Part shown: piece by piece, positions 59,722 through 64,000 of the stretch | How positions within the stretch are numbered: position 1 is the stretch's first letter | Layout: the number at the start of each line of letters is the position of its first letter | NCBI GenBank assembly: GCA_954871525.1 | Contig: OX940870.1 | Span: 5,363,501 to 5,427,500 of the forward strand | Direction: 5' to 3' | Origin: Parietaria judaica | Taxonomy: Eukaryota; Streptophyta; Magnoliopsida; Rosales; Urticaceae | Length of the DNA: 64,000 nucleotides | Position numbers and translations under genes: made by a program | Notes under the pieces: generated by a model | Told to the model about the DNA's origin: nothing | Databases searched by the model: none | What the model saw: only the letters and a program-made list of their open reading frames with translations

Positions 59722-60238
59722 GAGAAATTGCACCAAATAACCAAATTGAAACTTTGATTTTGCAAAATAGCTAAATTTTGGTTAATTTTGTAAACTAGCC
59801 AATTAACATGGGGTGTCATATTTAATTCAAATTTTAATACTAAAATACCCTTTTAATTAATCAATTTCGTTTATTATTTTCGTAATTAATTAATTTGGTA
59901 ATTATCATTATCCCACAAATCATGGTAACTGATTACGTATTGATTTAATAATAATAAAAAAAAACAAATCAGCTCCCTTAATTACACGTTTAAATGAACC
60001 AAATATGCCCTATTATTTAGGAAAGTAAATCTACGTGCTTTTTCAAATTATACAGCTTCAAAATTTTCAAAACCAACGTAAAATAAGGAAGCTGAACGTT
60101 GGGTTTTATCTTCAATACAGAATTGCTTTTTGTTCTTCCCGTCCAGCCCCGCTCATTCCCCCCGTCGAGGAGATTTAATCGTGCAGTTTGTTCTTCCCGT
60201 TCACCTCCTTCATCGTGTTGCAGTCATAGCTTCACACG
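59722..60238 (+). promoter_or_regulatory. upstream region of the MULE transposase, possible left end of the element
   Basis: From GAGAAATTGCACCAAATAACC onward, phrases such as TTGCAAAATAGCTAAA and AAACTAGCCAATTAA look like the terminal sequence of plant Mutator-like elements, as I remember them. No matching inverted repeat occurs before the right edge of the window, so the limit is a guess. The last 150 bp are pyrimidine-rich leader. Confidence 0.35.
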
Positions 60239-62994
60239 ATGGAACCAGCAGAGCATTCCTCCATTTTTCAAGCACTGTCAAACCAAATTGTCAATTGGAA
60301 TGAAAATCGTGATCTTCATTTCTCAAACTCTGGTAATCATTGTTTCTTGTTAAAGTTTACGTTTTCAGTTTTTTTGGATACCAAATTCATTATTGTATTT
60401 GATATATGCAGATTTTATTTCCTATGATGAAGAAATGCTTATGCAAAGAAGCAGCTTTACGAATCCAATAACCACGAAACCAATCACAACTATTGCTTCC
60501 GGTAGTCAGACTTTGTCAATCCTTGAATCAGGTATTTACGTGTTTATTTAATATATTACTAATTAATTCACGTATATTTGTGTTTATTTGTTCTTGAATC
60601 ATCAAGGAATTATGAACGTGGTTACTTATATTTTACCCAATTCTTGTATTTATGAGTTATTACTGATTAATAACTGGTATTATTTGTTTATTTGTTGCAG
60701 TTAGAACCTTCGAGAGACAGTATATGTATTCGGATGGATCATCACCTACTTTTGTATTACCCGATGACGGAGAGAAGGACGACGGGTCAGTTATGTACGA
60801 TAATTTAGATTTCACAAATTTGCCTGAAGATTTTGAAGTTAGAGTGAACGACAAATTCATGCGAAAAGATTTGTTGACTACATCCATGCAAATCATAGCA
60901 ATAAAACATTATTTTTCATACAAAACTCGTCGGTCTAGTCAGTCTCGTTTTGAGATATACTATATAAATGAGGATTGTCGATGGGAAATGAACGCGTCTG
61001 TGAGTTCAATTTCTAAGATTTGGTTTGTAAAATCTTATATTAATGATCACACATGCTCTGGACGTAATACCCAAGAAAAAAATCGCCAGATGACATCGTC
61101 CCTGATCCGCAAGTTGGTTAAACAAGATCTAGCAGGCTGTTTGGGAGATAGATTAACACCAAAGGGCGTGGCGGAGATTATGCAAAGTCGATATAGAGTC
61201 AAAGTAAGCTACTTCCAAGCTTGGTTAGGACGGACTAAAGCTTTGGCGGATATTCGTGGTAGTTTTGAAGAGTCATATTCTCATATTCCAAGTGTTGGCA
61301 AAATGATTTGCGAGAAAAATCCCGGTAATCTCATGTTTTTAATAGTGTTTATAATCGTTAATGTTTAAAATCTCATTTTTTATTCATATGTTTTGGTGTT
61401 AGTATTGTGTAATATTCGTTAACAGTTGTTGATTTGTATCTAAAATACAGCATACGTTTTCATTTACCAAATATATTTGTTACGTAACGAAGGTTAACAG
61501 TAGTTGACCTTCGTGTTTATTTTCTCTTATTTCATCAATGACATATTTGGCCGTTTACTTGTATTTTACTTAATTCTAAAAATAAATCTGCATTTCTGTT
61601 AACAGTGGTTGATTTTCGCAGTATTCATGATGTGCTATTACCCACTATGTTAACGAAATTTTCACCAATGATGTTCATTTTTCCAGGAAGCTATACTGAA
61701 ACCAAGCTTGATTCTGAAGGGAACTTCAAGTACTTCTTTTTGGCGATTGCTGCTTCCATTCATGGATGGAAATTTTGTCGGCCGGTTATCTCAGTAGATG
61801 GTACGCATTTGAAAGGCAAGTACCATGGTACATTGCTATTGGCTGCTGGACATGATGGGGATAATCATATCTTCCCGTTGGCTTTTGGAATAGTTGGCTC
61901 CGAGAAATATAAATCTTGGTCGTGGTTTATGAAAAACATAAGAAAAGTGTTCGGGGTTAGAGAGGATTTGGTTATTATTTCTGACCGGGCTCCAGCGATA
62001 CCAAAGGCTGTTAAGCGTGTCTTCCCGGAAGCCAAGTACGTTGTGTGCATGCAACACTTGTGGGCGAACGTAAAGTGCAAATATAGTAAATCGTCAATTC
62101 AACAAATGTATTATAATTGTGCTAAGGCGTACACGCATAAAGAGTTCCATTATTGGTTGGATCAACTTTCATCAAAAAAGTCATCCATAAAGAAGTACTT
62201 GCTCGAAGCTGGTCCGGATTTCTGGGCTCGTTCGCATTTCCCCGGAAAAAGGTATGGATTAATGACTACTAACATATCTGAATCCTTGAATTCCGTGATA
62301 AAAGAAGCTCGTGGGTGGCCAGTAAGCGCACTTGTCTTGAGTTGGCGTTGTTTGCTACAAAGATGGTTCAACAAACAACGTGCTTTGATCCCCAAGATGG
62401 TCAATGGACTCACTGCCCATGCTCAAAGCGTACTCATCGAAGCTGAGAGTAAAGCACGTAGAATGAACGTAAGTGTATTTATTATTTCACATTAATAGGT
62501 AGTTATTAATGTGATATTTTGATCTTTTTTAGTACTGTTGATATTTATTAATTAATGTTAATGGTATGTTTATTCAGGTTGAGGCTATTAATGACAAGTT
62601 GTTTGAGGTTATTGACGGCACGGTGCACAACGTCGTTAATATTGCATTAAAGACATGTTCGTGCTGCGTTTGGCAACTTGATGACGTCCCGTGTTCGCAT
62701 GCTGCATCAGCTCTATATAGGATGAATTTAAGGCCCATCGATTTTGTTCCCGCATATTTCACAAAAGATGCGTTTATGGCGATGTATTCACATGATGTTA
62801 ATCCGGTAACACATGACGGTGCTTGGGATCTGTCTACCGATGCAGATGTAATCAATCCTCCTGTCCAGAAACGTCAACCAGAAAGACCCAAGATGAAAAG
62901 ATTCCGTTCAAAATCGGAGTTGCATCATCCGTACCACAATCGTTGCGGTAGGTGTGGAAAACCGGGGCACAACAAGAGGAGTTGTTTGTCGTAG
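60239..62994 (+). CDS. Mutator-like (MULE) transposase, apparently intact
   Basis: Exons are 60239-60332, 60412-60531, 60701-61324, 61687-62468 and 62578-62994, giving 678 residues, with GT-AG junctions and no internal stop. The layout follows MudrA-type proteins: a WRKY-like/Mut DNA-binding region (about 115-200), then the DDE core. The likely triad is D317 (SVDGTH), D379 (IISDRAP) and E432 (THKEFHYW), with CMQHLWAN between the last two. A SWIM zinc finger follows (CSCCVWQLDDVPCSH, from C567), then a CCHC knuckle at the C-terminus (C663, C666, H671, C676). The protein would cut and rejoin terminal repeats of a Mutator-like element in the nucleus. Intact frames suggest recent activity or domestication (FAR1/MUSTANG genes arose this way). 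I cannot tell which. Confidence 0.9.
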
Positions 62995-63790
62995 CCAATT
63001 TCGTGAACTTTATGATATCAGTTTCCAATAAATTGTGTATCGAATCATAATTTTCAGTTTAAGCATTTACTTAATTTTTATATTTTATTTGTTCCTAAAC
63101 TGCGATGCTTGTTTCATGTTTGTTATTCATAGTACTATTGTTTATCTTCGTTAATTTCGTGACTAGTAAACTTTTTTATGGCTATTAACTTTTTTATCTT
63201 CGTTAATTTTGACATAGTTTTGGTTTAAATAGATTATATGTCAACACATAATGAATGTTAGTTATATTTCTCATTTAGTAAACAAAATTAAATATCCGAA
63301 TCACGTAAAAAAATGGCCATGCAAAAGCCTATTTGTATTTGTAAATCAGAAATTAACCGTATATGTCTTATAATAAGGAAACGGTAAAATTAGAAATTAA
63401 CAAAATCGGCGAGTCTTCATTTTTTTAACTTAAACCGTCATTAGATACACAATTATAACCGATTTTAACGTAAATTAATAATGTTTAATTATATTTCTCA
63501 ATATACATAACAAAATTAACATAAACTAATAGTGTATTTCATATATATTCAGCGATAACAGTGTGAAATTAAACAAAATAGTTCGTAAGAATGAACAATA
63601 CAAATAAAAAAGGAAAATATATGTTTGTTATAATCCTACTTCAAATCGTCCCAAAATGACAAAGCCGAAAATACGGTGCGTAATGAAATCACAGACAAAA
63701 TTAATTGGCCAAATTGTTTTGCCATAAAAACTACATGGTTCAAAAGGATGAAATAAAGTCGACTACATAGCCCAAATTACGTAACGAAGT
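62995..63790. other. convergent intergenic spacer between the transposase and the edge ORF
   Basis: AT-rich, with repeated AACAAAATTAA phrases and no coding frame. It would hold the 3' UTRs of both convergent genes. Confidence 0.45.
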
Positions 63791-64000
63791 TCAAATCCCC
63801 AGATCGAAAGACGGTTGACTTTCACAAACAACTCCCTCGTCGTCGTTTTCATCTTTTTTCGGCTTCTTTCCTTGAGTGTATGGCGGCCTCATGGATGGTC
63901 CTGGTTTGACAGTCCTCTTTTCTCGGAAGCTAACGACTTCCGGTTGTGTCGGTGGTTTCTCCTTCTTCACTTTCTTTCGTGTATAAGCCAATGGTAACAC
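63791..64000 (-). CDS. C-terminal 69 residues of a minus-strand ORF, cut by the window edge
   Basis: The open frame enters from the right edge and stops at a TGA (63793-63791). It is lysine- and proline-rich and ends CESQPSFDLGI. The phrase KPGPSMRPPYTQGKK resembles, from memory, the basic linker of Ulp1-like (C48 peptidase) proteins carried by some plant Mutator-like elements. The peptidase domain itself would lie outside the window. Orientation is convergent with the transposase, as in MuDR. It could equally be an unrelated gene, or chance. Confidence 0.35.
   Translation of the reverse strand: MLPLAYTRKKVKKEKPPTQPEVVSFREKRTVKPGPSMRPPYTQGKKPKKDENDDEGVVCESQPSFDLGI

Noticed and set aside
61605..61686. 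ATG-led extension MVDFRSIHD... before the transposase core
   Set aside because: It is intron read-through; the acceptor ending at 61686 restores the conserved NPGSYTE phrase.
1..64000. tRNA, rRNA, CRISPR array or known microRNA
   Set aside because: None was recognised by eye. The only tRNA-like boxes belong to the two SINE copies. A tRNAscan or miRNA search would be decisive.

Overview
The window is nuclear DNA of a flowering plant, almost certainly a eudicot: AT-rich intergenic DNA, GT-AG introns, and gene families with plant-only architectures (NAC factor, CELLULOSE SYNTHASE INTERACTIVE protein, BIG BROTHER-type RING ligase, GH35 beta-galactosidase). I cannot name the species. No rRNA, tRNA, CRISPR or bacterial-type operon is seen. 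Gene models below were built by hand from splice sites and reading-frame continuity. Family names and family features come from memory, because no database search was possible.

Genes, left to right: the 5' part of a beta-galactosidase gene on the minus strand (40-3194, running off the left edge); a complete 7-exon 20S proteasome beta-3 subunit gene (7453-9603); a single-exon RING-H2 ligase like BIG BROTHER (12560-13126); a 3-exon ATAF-type NAC factor (32977-34072) with a G-box/ABRE-rich promoter; an unassigned single-exon RING-H2 protein on the minus strand (38021-38605); a 7-exon, about 2107-residue ARM-repeat plus C2 protein most like CSI3 (50724-58824); and an apparently intact 5-exon Mutator-like transposase (60239-62994) facing a partial minus-strand ORF at the right edge. 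The genes share no obvious pathway. Beta-galactosidase and CSI3 both concern the cell wall, and the proteasome subunit and two RING proteins both concern ubiquitin-dependent turnover, but nothing suggests functional clustering.

The space between genes is mostly transposable-element DNA. I could delimit: a 4.46-kb gag-only LTR element (14319-18774) with a 5-bp target-site duplication (TSD) and a degraded gag; three solo LTRs (31216-31916, 35481-36421, 41946-42676), each with a perfect 5-bp TSD; a candidate 4.2-kb non-autonomous Helitron (22622-26868); several short hAT-like inverted-repeat elements with 8-bp TSDs, one nested inside another member of its own family (27143-27715); two copies each of two further inverted-repeat families; and two tRNA-type SINE copies, one with an 11-bp TSD.

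I found no clearly new biological system. The most interesting parts are the transposase with a convergent, possibly Ulp1-related, second gene at the right edge; the gag-only retroelement with three separate gag lesions; and the self-nested hAT element.
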